From Anarhynchus alexandrinus (taxonomy: Eukaryota; Chordata; Aves; Charadriiformes; Charadriidae): DNA of 64,000 nucleotides. Positions 54,801 through 64,000 of the stretch are shown here, piece by piece. Position 1 is the stretch's first letter, and each line of letters starts with the position of its first letter. A program made the position numbers and the translations under genes. The notes beneath the pieces are model-generated. The model ran no database searches and was not told where the DNA came from. It saw only the letters and a program-made list of their open reading frames with translations. The DNA is taken from the NCBI GenBank assembly GCA_008711295.1, contig VUYV01000069.1, forward strand, positions 397,667-461,666, written 5' to 3'.

Positions 54801-57800
54801 GGTCATTTCCTGCTTCGCACTGGCTGCCTAAAACAACAGTCCTGCCCAGCTCACATCTGTAAAATCTTTCAGCGAATGGATCGGTGCCAGCCCCTCATGC
54901 GGCTGAAATATCCAGCGACTGTAGAAGCTCTCTAACCTTGTGAGCTGCAGCCTGCCTTCTGCCCTGGGCTGCAAAACAAGCCCTTTCCCAGGGAGTTTCT
55001 GCAAGCACAAGAGTTACTGTTTCTCCCTCTAAAGGATCCAGGCTTCTTTTTAATTTCTTTACACTGGTTACGGCACTTTTCTCCTTCATTTAACCTGTGC
55101 AGATATAGAGGTCAATGCTATTAATTGCAAAATTACTTTGGATTCAAAAAAACAACAGTACATTTTAATTACAGTGAGATTAACTCTCTGGAAGTTAATC
55201 ACCTTGAAATTACATTTTCAGTGAGCAAAACTCTCGTTACACACCGTTTGCTTAAAAAAAAAGAAAAAAGTAAAGCCTCAAGAGCCTCACTGTACTGGAA
55301 ATAGCCCCTGATCCTTCAAGACTTCTATTAAATAAAGCAGTACCAAGCATTACTTTATTGTTAATCAGTTCTTATTTGCATATCTATCCTTGTGAATTAT
55401 CTTGGCAATGGGGGAAAGAACCCCCATTGCCAAGAACTTCACAAAACATCCAGGTTTGAATACTTCATAAGATACCCAGGTAGATACCAGAGCTGCACGA
55501 AAGGCAAGGGTGAGAGAGGACAAGACAGAGAAGATGTCTTCCTGAACCTGCTGTTTTCCAGGGGCTTTCACCAGGGCCCAGACAACCGCTATCCTGGAGT
55601 TAGTACAGGGCTGTTCTGGAGTCACTACGGGGAGCAGCATCATACCACATACAGCATTCAGCACGTATGTGGAGGACTTGGGCATGTTGCTCAATATATG
55701 ATTAAAAACATACCTAGTTGTAGCGGTAAGGGTAACCATTTAAGCTTTAAGATGACTGCAGCAAGAGCCTCAAAGCCTCTACAAGGCCATTGATTCACAC
55801 TCATAGGGGAACATGAAGTTATTAAAATTGAGCTAGAAATACTGCAACAGGGAATTAAGCTGCAGATTTGGCCAGTAATGAAAGGAATGGTGATGAACAG
55901 CGATTAAAGCACAGGACGGAGTTGCAGAAAACCTGAATGCTCAGCTGTTTACTTGCCAGATGACGTGACCCAGGTTACACAAAGCCCAACACGCACCCTT
56001 ATTTGTTCCAAACACACGCAAGTTGAGCGGAGCAGTTCCTGCCTGCCTGACCCCATTTCTGCCATACAGCACATCATTTTGACTCCCTCCCCTTGTCCTG
56101 ACCAGCAAGGCTCTTGGAGGCCAAGCAGTGGCCCTTTGCAGGTGTAGAGAAAAGGCCATTTTGGTTGGAGACGTGCAACTCAATGGGGATGCTTCCCAGC
56201 CACAGCCTGGAGCTGCAGTCCCTCCATGTCCCCAGAAAGTTGCGGGGGAAGAATGACACTTGTGAGACAGCCTTTACCCTCACGAGCAGCCACACAGCTT
56301 CTTCGCCGAAGAAAGAGAGCTCCTGTGTCCTGTTTGCCTGCCTCCAGTCTCTGCCAGGAGAAAAACACCAACCTGTCACGCAGGGACCTTTTGTTATTTC
56401 GTTCAAGCACAATGAGATTTTCGCCTGGTAGTTGCTAAAGTCAGAGATTTACTGCTATATTGTTCTGAGGAATAGTATTTGAGAAGTTCAGTAAGATTTG
56501 GGAAAAAGCAGGTCACTGCAAATAAAGAGAACTTCTTTGTACAATCACCTCTGTTATCGCAAAAGGGTTTAAAGGAAAAAAAAAGAGAGAAAGTAATGAG
56601 ATGAAAACTGGATAAAATTATCAGAGTGTGTTTTTTCTAAAATTCATTAAATTGTTTGTAAGAGCGTGAGAAGGAAGGTAGGTAGGAAGTAGGGTTAGCA
56701 GTAAGTGATGGACAATAACAGGGGTGGACGAGGAAACCCTCAGAAGACAGAGGACTAGTTCAAGATGAAATAACCTGGAAGGTCACAAAGGCCATGAGAA
56801 AAATCAAAGATTTCCATGTAGGATTTCCTTCTAAATTACCAGAGCAGTATTAGATGAAAGGACTAGTCTGAAAATCCCTATGAACAGGCAGAAAGCAAGA
56901 GCAGAAGAGGCTCCAATGCTCCGTGTCTCAGGCCACTGCATGCATTTAATTACCCAAAGTGAAAAGGTGCATATACAGACATCACCCAGCAAGGGGCAGG
57001 GGTCAGATCCTGACCACGTACTCCTGCCACGTTCCAGTCTGGGTTGAGGGCAAGCCTGCCATCCCACAGCCATCGGCATCTGAAGCGCAGCCACAGACCA
57101 GAGTGGCACATGGGAAAGGAAAAAAGTATGACACACTCCTGCAGCCATATGAATTTTGTCACAAAGAAAAGTTATTTCCAAAATTATTTCAAATCCTATG
57201 CTAATATTATGTGCCGAATAGGAGGGAGCATCTCCCCAAGGGACACACATCCCCCACAGCCCTCCCTGCTGCTCCCCTACCACCCAAGCACCTCCATCAC
57301 GAGGAGCCCAGCTCCAGCCCATCCCATTCATCCAGCAGCGGCTCCATCAGCCACCGTCACAGAACAGGCTGTCCCTCCTGTAGTGTGATGCCTGCCTGAT
57401 GGTCGCCTTGACCTCAGTCTCACGAGGACTGTCGCCATGTCTGGCTCTCGTGCACACTACCCATACAGTGCCTACTCACACCCACCTTTAGGGATTTTAT
57501 TAACCCCCCTTGACGTACCCTCCACACACAGCCCAAAGTAGCTGAAAATGACTGGGGAAAAGAAAAAATAAAAAATCAAGTCTTAACCACAGGTGACATA
57601 CTGTATACCAAGAGAGTCTTTCCTTTGCTGTGTCCCCCTCTAACACCAAAAATGCTGTACTCCGCCCAAAGCAATTGGCATTAGTTGAGCATCTTCATGT
57701 TAAAAAAAACACCACATACAACAAGCTAATAAAAAGCAGAAAACCCCAACAAGTGGCTGGAAGACAGGCATGTCCCAAACAGAACAGAGGAGGAAAAATA

Positions 57801-60800
57801 CGATCAGATATTTTCATGCCAGAAGGAGGACACCATGGGCAGACATATCCCTGCTGGGATCACCTGTTGGGTTCCGCCAGCACACGCAGTGAAACTGCAG
57901 ACCTTAAAGAGGGCAAGACAATGAAACTGTTCCCGCAGCTCCAGGAACTCCTCTTTCTTTGCCTACATCTTGGGGTACTCTTTCATTACTCCCATACAAC
58001 AGTCAGTAAAAGTTAAGCTGTTTAATTAGTGGGTGTTGAAAATTTGCCAGGAAGATCTTGTAAGAATACAGAAAGAAAAAGGCTCCTTGCTGATGAACTG
58101 GCAGAAACACTGCTTTATGCACCCAGCCATGGCATCCCCATCACGTCAGAGGTGCTGCTGCATACCGCAGTAGAAACTGAATCACAAAATCAACACAAAA
58201 GTATTCCACAGAAAACAGATGTTCTACAGATTTTCAAACGTTAACTTCCAATATAAGAGTAGCAATTGTTCTTTTTAAAAAGTCAAAACATACCTATGCT
58301 ACTAGCAATAAGAATAATAAGGAGGATTGATGACAGGTGGCTCAAATAGGGAGAAGTGGGAAAGAAGCCAGCACCTTTAGAAGAAGTGGTCAACAAAAAG
58401 ACAAAAGAGTCCAGAGGGAGTGTAAAGCAGCAGGGTTTAGCAATATCCTAAATTGCAGTGAGTTAGCAGCTGGCAGAGCATAATAATAACTAGAAGATTA
58501 ACAGATTTTTCCAGTATGAGGTCAGAAAACTACATAAAATAACATTATAGTGCTGGCAATTCAGAAGAGAGCGTGAAGTAACAGGTATTAAATGAAGCCA
58601 CAGCACTGGGGGGTGGTGCAGGGCAAGGTCAAAGTCCTGGTGGACACTGCTAAAGCTCCTACTGCAGCAGACTGTTCAAGGACATACCAACATCTCTTAA
58701 TTTTGAAAAGTAATGGCAAGTAATACCAACTTTTATCCCACATTGGAAAGCACTTTCTGTGGCTGCAGAGGGACAACGCGCTGCTGTCTTTACCTGCAAA
58801 TTTTTACAGCACAGAAAAATTCAAAGCAACGATGAAAAATGAGCAGGCTGCACTACACATTTAGCAAATGTCACCAGCAGGACTAAGGAAGAAAACCTAA
58901 ACGAGGAATTTCTGCAACGGGAACAAGGCAAACAGAAGAAAACGCACTCCCTGACCTTAAGACAGGGTAAGTACCAGAAACACACAAGTGCTACATCACT
59001 GCTGACTCCATGGATTCCTATACACTCTCTAGTACTTTTATTACAAATTCTTCTTGTGTTCAAACCTTTACTCCTCTGCACTGTGGCACCTAAAAGCTGA
59101 GCTGTAAGCTCTTTTGACCACAGTGCAGAAACTTCGCTTTTGACTACTACACTTCATGGCCAAGGATTTTGACCTCCTTTTTTGATCAGCAATATAGCAG
59201 GAAGTTTTGTTTGAACCCCCAAAAATTAAACAAAAAAGTAAGAATGAAAAGATAAGACTGTGTCTTATTTTTAATAACAGTGAAAATATTTTTCAACTCA
59301 TTACTTCAGGAGTTCAAAAGAAATTGATAGATTAATGACTGCTTAATACTGACAGATATAATTCTGTGTTGCAACTCATGTGGCATTATTGGTCATGTTG
59401 GAGCAGTGATACCCCATTTCTGCCTGTGTGAGTTCCTTCTTTTCTCAATACAGCAATCTTTTGTTTGCCTCTCATCTTGTTTGTGGCGGAATATCCAGGC
59501 AATATAGGAACAACAGCACAGGAGGCTCTAGAAAACAGGATTGCTAAATCTCTACGATGCTAAAGTAAATATCGGTACATGAATATTGTTATGTTTACAA
59601 TGCTACAAAAAACCCTCATGTTTCCAGACAGGTTTTGGTAATAACTATGCTTCTATATTATGAATGTCTTAGTGTTTGTAGTTTGTACAGTATTTAGGCT
59701 GAATATGCACGCTCAGAGTGCTGCAATAAAGTGGAGAGGCAGGATGCGTATTAGTAGGAATTAATTGCTGGGATGCTTCTAACTTTTTCATGACTAATGA
59801 AGATAGGCATACTTGCTGTTGCAAGTAAAGAACACAGGGTATTACGAGAAATTGGCACAAGGAGTGCCTAAAACATCCTCTGGCAACTCATTAAAGACCT
59901 GGATTAGTCCTAAGGAAAAAAAAAAAAAAGGGGTCAGCAATCAACTCCAAAAGATATAAACTCAGCCTTTTCTATGGGTGTATCAAGAAACTGATTCTCC
60001 ATACAAGCACAGCTGAAAAGGAATTAGCCACTGAGTTATGAGAAAGTTGCAAAAGTATAAAATACTTTGAAAACATGTAAATGTGAAGCAAATTTATTGA
60101 AAGAGCCAAGACATAGCAGGACATCTCTTCCCCCCTTATGGCAAAGGGCACACAAATACAGTCAGCAGTGAGAGAACAGGAAAAAGCAGCTCACTTTCAG
60201 GCTGAGATTCCAGGATCCCTCAAATTATTGCCACAGGCATGAATTTTCTAGTAGAAGGAAGGGGTAGAGCCTATGGAGATTTTAGCTCCTCATTAGCACA
60301 TTGCTTCTACGTCAAATATGCCATACCCATGCCCCCTCCCTCCCCTTGAAATCAGAAATGTATTCTCCCCAGCTCTTACTCCCACACCCAATTTATTAGT
60401 GGTGTATTAACGCAGCGTTGTGCATGCCACAACAGTATCCAAGGGATTTGTCTGTTGGTTGCAATTACAGTTTGTATGCGCTGCCCAGATTAATGGGAGC
60501 TCTCCGCAGGTGTCCTCTACAGCACGTTGCACCTAGGGAAGGTGTTCTCCCTTCCTGGGCACCCGCTATTCAGCATGACTACGACTGTATTGTATGCACA
60601 AGGTTTCTGATTCAGCTACCTTCCCCCCCCCAAAAAAAAATAATGAAAAACAATGAAGGCTTTAGGAAGTAAAAATTTTCTGTCAGCAGGGAAAGTTGTT
60701 CTTAAAACTCTCTGGGAAATGAGAATGACAGATTTTTATGACAAAAAAAAAAAAAAAAAGACAAGACAAAAAAAGCACTTCATTTCTCTTTCAGAAAGAA

Positions 60801-63800
60801 TTCCTCAGACACAGCTGCAGCAGTAACTGACTTAAAGATCCGTGAATGCAATATCCAGGATTCCCAGACAGAGTAATCTTTATTACAAGGGCAGAACTTC
60901 AGAAGAGGTCGTAGTGTTTCAGAAATTTATATTCTCCTGACTTTTTCGTGCTGCTAAAGTTATTGAAGCTTTATGAGCCCAGGATGCCTTTTTCTCCCCT
61001 CACAGTTACCAAATGCGAAATAAATACGTATTAATAGGGACTGCAACACTACACTGTCTGAATATTTGGCAAAGCACCCTCAGACACTGCAAGACATGGA
61101 GCCTCTCTCCTCTTTCAGGGCAGATCCACAGCCATGTCAGGCTCTCAAAGGAGATCTCTTCCAACACAGGAAAGAATAATTCAAACAGAGTCTTGTAGGA
61201 CCAGAATAACATTGATGTTTTTACCTGCATCTCAGAGTAGCTCCATTTGAGCTCCTCTAACAGCAGAAGTTTGGCCTTCAAGATTATCTTAAAAGAGGAC
61301 TGTAGAAGGTGCAAGGGGGGGGGGGGGAATNNNNTTAGAGATTGCCATTACAATAGGCAATTAAACCTGCCAGGTAATAGTTGAAGATAAGCCTGCACTG
61401 TCCACAGCAAGCTAAAGGGCTCTAAAAATCACTCATCACTTATACTGGATTTATTCACGCCCTTCCTCTGGTACAGTCAGGCAACTGCAAGCCATCGCTG
61501 CAGAGCGGTTGGTCTCCCCAGTTGAGATGCAAAAACTGCCTGCTGGGTTGAAACATGAAGTCGAATTAGTTAATTTGGGCCATCTTTAGTCATATAACAT
61601 TTCGGCTGAGTAGAGGCTGTACCCATCTCAGGCGGTGGGAAAAGTTTAGAGTTCAAATACCGCCTATACCCGTAAACCTAAACATGTCTTTGCATGCTGG
61701 GCTATTATCAGTGTATCCCCATGTGAGTTATTAGCTCTTTACATTCAAAAGGTGTGGTCCCACCTGATCCTTGAAAGCCAGATATCATATCTAATTTTAA
61801 TGAAAAACCTCATTTTTTTGGTAGTGGTTAGCTGTGATAAAATCCATTTAACAGAGATGAAGAAATGATCTTGAAAGGCGCAAAAGTTAAACATATACCA
61901 GACAGTAGCAAATCACTTCAAGGGTACATTTCCTTTACGAGCACTTCTAGCTTTTTAAGCAGTTCAGCACAGCTATGTGTTATTTGATTGGTCTTAATAT
62001 AATTTTCGCTTTCCTGACATTTGGATCCTTTGAGAGATGCATTAAATGGAAATTATATCACAAATGAGGTTAAACACATGCTGCTACTTATTCTTCAGTG
62101 TTCAAAAACTCTTATTTGAAACAGAAATAAAACGGATGTTGGGAATAAACTCAGCAGTTACACTGAACACCAAAAAGCAAGAAGTGGCTTATGGCATAGT
62201 AAGGATAGAGGAAAACTCATTAAAAGAGTTCAGTAGTGCTACTGCCGCCATGCGTGTTAGCATAAGCATTACTTGGCATTACTTGGCTGGATTTTTAGCC
62301 TTTGGCAAAACGTTGCTGTGGGTGTAAAACCAACAACTTTGCACAGAATTTAAAAGCTACATTACATATTTCTTAATAAATCTTCCAATTCAAGTGGTAA
62401 TGAATTCAATAGCCAGGTCCTCACCTCACTGCTTTTCTGGCAGTCAAACCTTCTCACTTGTTTAATTTTATTTTTATAAACCTATGATGATGCATGGAAG
62501 TTTACATGGCAATAAATCTTTCTGTGAAATAACTGTACTCCTACAGACATGCACACAAACCAAGACAAAGTTTTATTCCCCTTCAGTTCCCTCACTCAAA
62601 ACAGTAACTATAATACATGGCAACTGATCCTGTATTCTGAGAGTTGTTTTCAAATACATTTTTCTTCTGCCAAAAAAATTGCAAATTATTTTTTCAAGCA
62701 CAAGTAATGAATAGTTAATTGCTATTTGCTTTGTTTTTGACTTCCAGAATTGACCTGGGGCACTCTGTTTCTTTCTTTGACAAAAAGAGGAAGATAGATA
62801 ATGGGCATTTCTTTAGGGTCTCTCACATCTATCACTGTTATCAGGACAGGAACGGAGATCTTTCATACTGCTCTGCTGATAATTCAAGAAGTTCACGATG
62901 TGAAGTGGCCTCGAGTTCAATATGTTTGTTTAGTACAGGAGATTTCAAGTTCTACAAGAAAAATAAACACATTCTTTCAGGCTAACTTTAAAGGTTCAAG
63001 ACTGACAGCTGAAAAGAAAAATAAAACCCTCAAGCCCTACCTTAAGGGAAACGTTTTTCAGCTCATCAGGAGCAAAGCTATCTATATGAAAGCCACGTAG
63101 CTCAGCCAAGCCTTCTAGCTGATTTTTTCCCCCCTTCTTTTATTCACTAGCTCTTGAATCAGTAATCAATTTTAATTAAACATGGAAGCTGTGATTTTAG
63201 GCAATGTTCACGTGCTAATCGAGATACTGTTAGCAGCCATCAAACAAGCGCAAATGGACAGCTGAGACAGCCGCAGGACCGCCAGCCTGCCTGTGGCTGG
63301 GCCCCGCTTAGCACCTCTTGTCCTCATACCAGGAAGGCACAGGCCTGGGAGGGGACCCATTGTCCTAAATGCACGTTTATACTGGGAGGGACAGAGGATG
63401 TGGACAGGGACAGCATACAGCCACTGCATATTTTTAACATACCAAGACAGAGAGGGGAAAATACCCCTTTTCCTTAGCAAGCCTTTCCAGGTAGCCTAAC
63501 CTCTCCCCTGGTCCCTGAATCTTCTTCCTCCCTTACCAGATCTCTTCAGGCAATTTGCCTACTCCTTCTCTACAAACATAGCCATCTATTCACACAGCTC
63601 TTGTACGCAAAGGCCCTAACTTGCTGTAAGGGAAAAGGTGCAGCCAACTCTCAAGTATGTCTCCAGGAGGCTGTCTGACACCTGCTGGTGGTGTACACCA
63701 CATCTTCAACACTACACCTGTGACCAGCATTCCCCAGAGCCCCTGTACTTTCCAAAGCAACGTTAAACCAATTCCCCCAACAACAAACTGAAGATGATGT
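42743..63800 (-). CDS. Partial multi-exon protein-coding gene, minus strand, family not recognised
   Basis: Reverse-strand reading finds a chain of short exons. In transcript order they are 63682-63800?, 63443-63482?, 62869-62951, 62596-62666, 61939-62027, 61225-61299, 58688-58793, 52683-52771, 51833-51881, 48535-48601, 47518-47570, 43027-43066, then a terminal exon near 42743-42843. Phases at the nine junctions from 62951 to 43027 are 2/1, 1/2, 0/0, 0/0, 1/2, 0/0, 1/2, 2/1 and 1/2, all compatible with one frame. The translated part is about 300 residues. It is mostly predicted-helix-like, charged, with several Trp, and has no signal peptide or clear membrane span in the confident exons. The 5' end lies outside the window. 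I do not recognise the family. TMEM232 crossed my mind from the motif style, but this is an unverified impression. Exons are the observation; a single transcript is the inference. Confidence 0.75.
43027..43066 (-). CDS. Coding exon (12 codons, phase 1 to 2)
   Basis: Only one frame is open. It reads VLDEETEWWIDN plus AG, an acidic, double-Trp segment unlikely to arise by chance. The acceptor is TGCTCTGTTTGGAAAG. The donor ACAG|GTACAAG is usable but not strong. The frame stays open past it (RYKFDKVELSFLF) to a TAA. Its phase does not fit the most protein-like frame of the next exon; see the finding on the C-terminus. Confidence 0.6.
44192..44211. repeat. 8-bp-stem palindrome
   Basis: AGGTGCAT and ATGCACCT flank a 4-nt loop, inside an intron of the minus-strand gene. 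Confidence 0.6.
45403..45440 (+). repeat. Tandem duplication, two 19-bp units
   Basis: TGACTAAGGTTTAACTAAA is followed directly by TAACTAAGGTTTAGCTAAC, with 16 of 19 bases identical. Confidence 0.65.
47518..47570 (-). CDS. Coding exon (17 codons, phase 2 to 1)
   Basis: Excellent pyrimidine tract and acceptor (CCTTTCCCTTCCCCAG). The donor is CCAGA|GTAAGCA. With one leading base it reads QKMVAEVKPNQRLSPNQ. The trailing A joins AA of the next exon to make Lys. An alternative internal donor (GAG|GTGAAA) exists, but the longer form keeps the phase. Confidence 0.6.
48535..48601 (-). CDS. Coding exon (21 codons, phase 1 to 2)
   Basis: Acceptor CAAGTCTTTGCAG, donor TGGAT|GTAAACAGG. With two leading bases the frame reads KVVHNAKGTGLESYGSPHSE then W plus AT. 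It joins Lys at the 5' side and Ile at the 3' side. Gly, Ser and Pro content suggests a loop or turn-rich segment. Confidence 0.6.
48602..51832 (-). other. Intron of the minus-strand gene (about 3.2 kb)
   Basis: No repeat family seen. It contains an A-run at about 50626-50640 and an isolated protein-like frame near 50288-50326 on the minus strand (TDLLEEVEDWFLR) that lacks a good acceptor. Confidence 0.45.
51833..51881 (-). CDS. Coding exon (16 codons, phase 0 to 1)
   Basis: Acceptor TATGACTTTGTAG, donor GGGCA|GTAAGCC. In the phase set by its neighbours it reads MQAKWFKKPEVSVLLG plus A, making Lys with AA of the next exon. A second frame is also open here, so the assignment rests mainly on phase agreement at both ends. 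Confidence 0.6.
52683..52771 (-). CDS. Coding exon (29 codons, phase 1 to 0)
   Basis: The best-defined exon in the window. The acceptor tract ends GTGTATTTTCAG and the donor is AATG|GTAAGTTTT. Two frames have early stops. The open one reads SWRLISYRYVLLNNLRKC then ILRGFHSETIM. Basic and aromatic residues spaced through a probable helix suggest a folded domain rather than a linker. A CR1 tail lies about 430 bp upstream in the intron. Confidence 0.8.
53203..53352 (-). mobile_element. CR1 LINE tail, 150 bp (minus strand)
   Basis: Begins with the reverse-complement tail ATCATAGAATCATAGAATGG, then GGTTGGAAAGGACCTTGAAG. It continues with the CR1 3'UTR blocks CACTAGACCAGGTTGCCCAA and GGCCTTGAACACCTCCAGGG. 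Very short 5'-truncated copy of a chicken-type subfamily different from the 33.6 and 38.7 kb copies. It is antisense to plus and in the same sense as the host gene. Confidence 0.93.
53590..53650 (+). other. Signal-peptide-like short frame ending at a splice donor
   Basis: From an ATG the plus strand reads MALMLSLLVAFLFSKLLTSE and then meets GAAG|GTAAGAC in phase 1. This is the usual arrangement for a first coding exon of a secreted or receptor protein. It lies inside an intron of the minus-strand gene and no downstream partner exon was found. Chance is quite possible. Confidence 0.2.
55400..55435. repeat. Perfect 15-bp inverted repeat (hairpin), 6-nt loop
   Basis: TCTTGGCAATGGGGG and CCCCCATTGCCAAGA are exact reverse complements separated by AAAGAA. 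The stem is stable and has no flanking repeat. It lies in an intron. Confidence 0.85.
58688..58793 (-). CDS. Coding exon (35 codons, phase 0 to 1)
   Basis: Two acceptors are usable. The one at 58794 (AAATTTGCAG) gives phase 0, as required by the previous exon. A second, TCCCTCTGCAG, 31 bases further in, would be out of phase. The frame reads VKTAARCPSAATESAF, then QCGIKVGITCHYFSKLRDV plus G. The donor is TTG|GTATGT. The split Gly codon (G|GA) joins perfectly to the exon at 52771. Confidence 0.75.
58794..61224 (-). other. Intron of the minus-strand gene (about 2.4 kb)
   Basis: Several extra acceptors with short protein-like frames occur (for example around 59849-59912 and 60372-60484 on the minus strand). 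None fits the phase 0 to 0 gap between the flanking exons, so they were not called as exons. Confidence 0.5.
61225..61299 (-). CDS. Coding exon (25 codons, phase 0 to 0)
   Basis: One of the clearest exons. A C-rich tract ending CCTTCTACAG precedes it, and a consensus donor GATGCAG|GTAAAA follows. It reads SSFKIILKAKLLLLEELKWS then YSEMQ, an amphipathic Leu/Lys/Glu helix. A 13-C run and an N gap lie in the intron a few bases upstream. The frame stays open past the donor for another 72 codons to a stop at 61006-61008, so intron retention would extend the reading frame. Confidence 0.75.
61300..61938 (-). other. Intron of the minus-strand gene, with N gap
   Basis: Contains a 13-G run at 61315-61327 (C run on the coding strand) and NNNN at 61331-61334, which mark an assembly ambiguity close to a splice acceptor. 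Nothing else recognised. Confidence 0.6.
61939..62027 (-). CDS. Coding exon (29 codons, phase 1 to 0)
   Basis: Acceptor GCATCTCTCAAAG. With two leading bases the frame reads SKCQESENYIKTNQITHSC then AELLKKLEVL, and stays open to a TGA beyond the donor. The donor taken is CTC|GTAAAG, with a non-consensus last exon base. A second possible donor, GAA|GTGCTC, six bases earlier, keeps the same phase. Either way the exon ends in phase 0, as the next exon needs. Confidence 0.6.
62267..62286 (+). repeat. Perfect 10-bp tandem duplication
   Basis: CATTACTTGG occurs twice back to back, inside an intron of the minus-strand gene. Confidence 0.75.
62596..62666 (-). CDS. Coding exon (23 codons, phase 2 to 1)
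   Basis: The acceptor is a T-rich tract ending TTTTTTTGGCAG. The frame with one leading base reads RKMYLKTTLRIQDQLP then CIIVTVL. The donor is TTTTGA|GTGAGGG, leaving A, which with GA of the next exon gives Arg. The hydrophobic end is short (about 7 residues), too short for a membrane span by itself. Confidence 0.6.
62869..62951 (-). CDS. Coding exon (27 codons, phase 0 to 2)
   Basis: The acceptor is strong: TTTATTTTTCTTGTAG sits immediately upstream on the minus strand. Only one frame is open; the other two stop quickly. It starts NLKSPVLNKHIELEATSHRE and continues LLELSAE. The donor is AGCA|GTATGA, leaving CA, which with the A of the next exon makes Gln. Hydrophilic and helix-like. Confidence 0.6.
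63443..63482 (-). CDS. Possible upstream exon (LAKEKGYFPLSVL)
   Basis: The interval ends with a good donor (TCTTG|GTATGTT) in phase 0, matching the next exon, which starts in phase 0. The reading frame gives LAKEKGYFPLSVL and is open further upstream (LGYLER). The proposed acceptor (CTACCTGGAAAG) has a poor pyrimidine tract, so the 5' boundary is uncertain. It could also be chance. Confidence 0.35.
63682..63800 (-). CDS. Possible upstream exon (39 codons, phase 0 to 2)
   Basis: A very good acceptor (TTGTCTCCTTCCAG) precedes it at 63801. The frame chosen begins TSSSVCCWGNWFNVALE and ends ...VEDVVYTTS plus AG. The donor GTGTCAG is weak. A second frame is also open across the whole interval and beyond it, to 63590, and would encode a hydrophobic segment (FVVGGIGLTLLWKV). 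The reading frame is therefore not settled by sequence alone. Phase 2 would fit the weak exon at 63443-63482. Confidence 0.35.
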
Positions 63801-64000
63801 CTGGAAGGAGACAAAAAACTGAGAAACTGGCAAGCCAGGGTGAGATGCGACACATCAAATACCAGCTTTGGTAATTTGATTAACTCACGTCAACTACCCT
63901 CTCATGCTTCTCAAGATATGTTTTATGCTATCTCAAGATGTGGTACAAACTTGCAAGCAAATATTCAAAGGGACAAACACAGACCAAAAAAGAAAGAGGT

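Larger units (their letters stand above)
52772..58687 (-). other. Intron of the minus-strand gene (about 5.9 kb)
   Basis: The largest intron. It holds the CR1 tail at 53203-53352, the perfect hairpin at 55400-55435 and a GC-richer segment at about 56000-57400 with overlapping open frames on both strands that match nothing I know. Confidence 0.5.

Noticed and set aside
55941..57399. Many overlapping open frames on both strands in the largest intron
   Set aside because: GC-enriched intron sequence. None joins in phase to the flanking exons or resembles a protein family.
59849..59912. Minus-strand frame LIQVFNELPEDVLGTPC behind a T-rich acceptor
   Set aside because: Protein-like, but its start phase (1) and end phase (2) do not fit between exons that both meet in phase 0, and the donor is poor.
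60372..60484. Minus-strand frame including QIPWILLWHAQRCVNTPL with acceptor and donor
   Set aside because: It starts in phase 0 but ends in phase 2, so it would break the frame into the 58793 exon. Kept only as a possible alternative exon.
62046..62327. 93-codon plus-strand open frame that looks protein-like
   Set aside because: It lies within introns of, and antisense to, the minus-strand gene. It has no splice structure or recognisable family.

Overview
The window is non-coding-rich vertebrate DNA, almost certainly from a bird. All recognisable interspersed repeats are CR1 (chicken repeat 1) LINE fragments. They carry the avian 3' end (a GGTTGGAAGGGACC-type block plus ATTCTATGA-like octamers), and I see no Alu, L1 or other mammalian repeats. 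Base composition is AT-rich with long intergenic or intronic stretches. Four short runs or single N bases sit at homopolymers, as in a draft assembly.

The main result is a split protein-coding gene on the minus strand that single-frame ORF listing hides, because its exons are 40-120 bp. I reconstructed it by reading acceptor/donor pairs on the reverse strand. From 62951 down to 43027 there are ten successive exons, each with an AG acceptor and a GT donor, one open frame, and a splice phase that matches the next exon at every junction. Two weaker exons may lie upstream (63443-63482, 63682-63800). A candidate terminal exon lies at 42743-42843. The product is helical, charged and rich in K/E/L/W. 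I do not recognise the family with certainty. The 5' part of the gene lies beyond position 64000.

Layout: 1-42700 is the gene's 3' flank or neighbouring intergenic DNA. It holds a small CpG-rich patch (about 1795-1965), two ancient decayed CR1 fossils (3608-3690, 14300-15395), a 1.77-kb CR1 with a ruined reverse transcriptase (19225-21004), and two younger CR1 3' fragments in opposite orientations (33599-34268 minus, 38718-39472 plus). The second of these keeps a 219-codon open frame. 42700-64000 is the gene, with introns of about 0.2-5.9 kb. One intron contains a 150-bp CR1 tail (53203-53352) and a perfect 15-bp hairpin (55400-55435). No tRNA, rRNA, CRISPR or bacterial-type features were seen.
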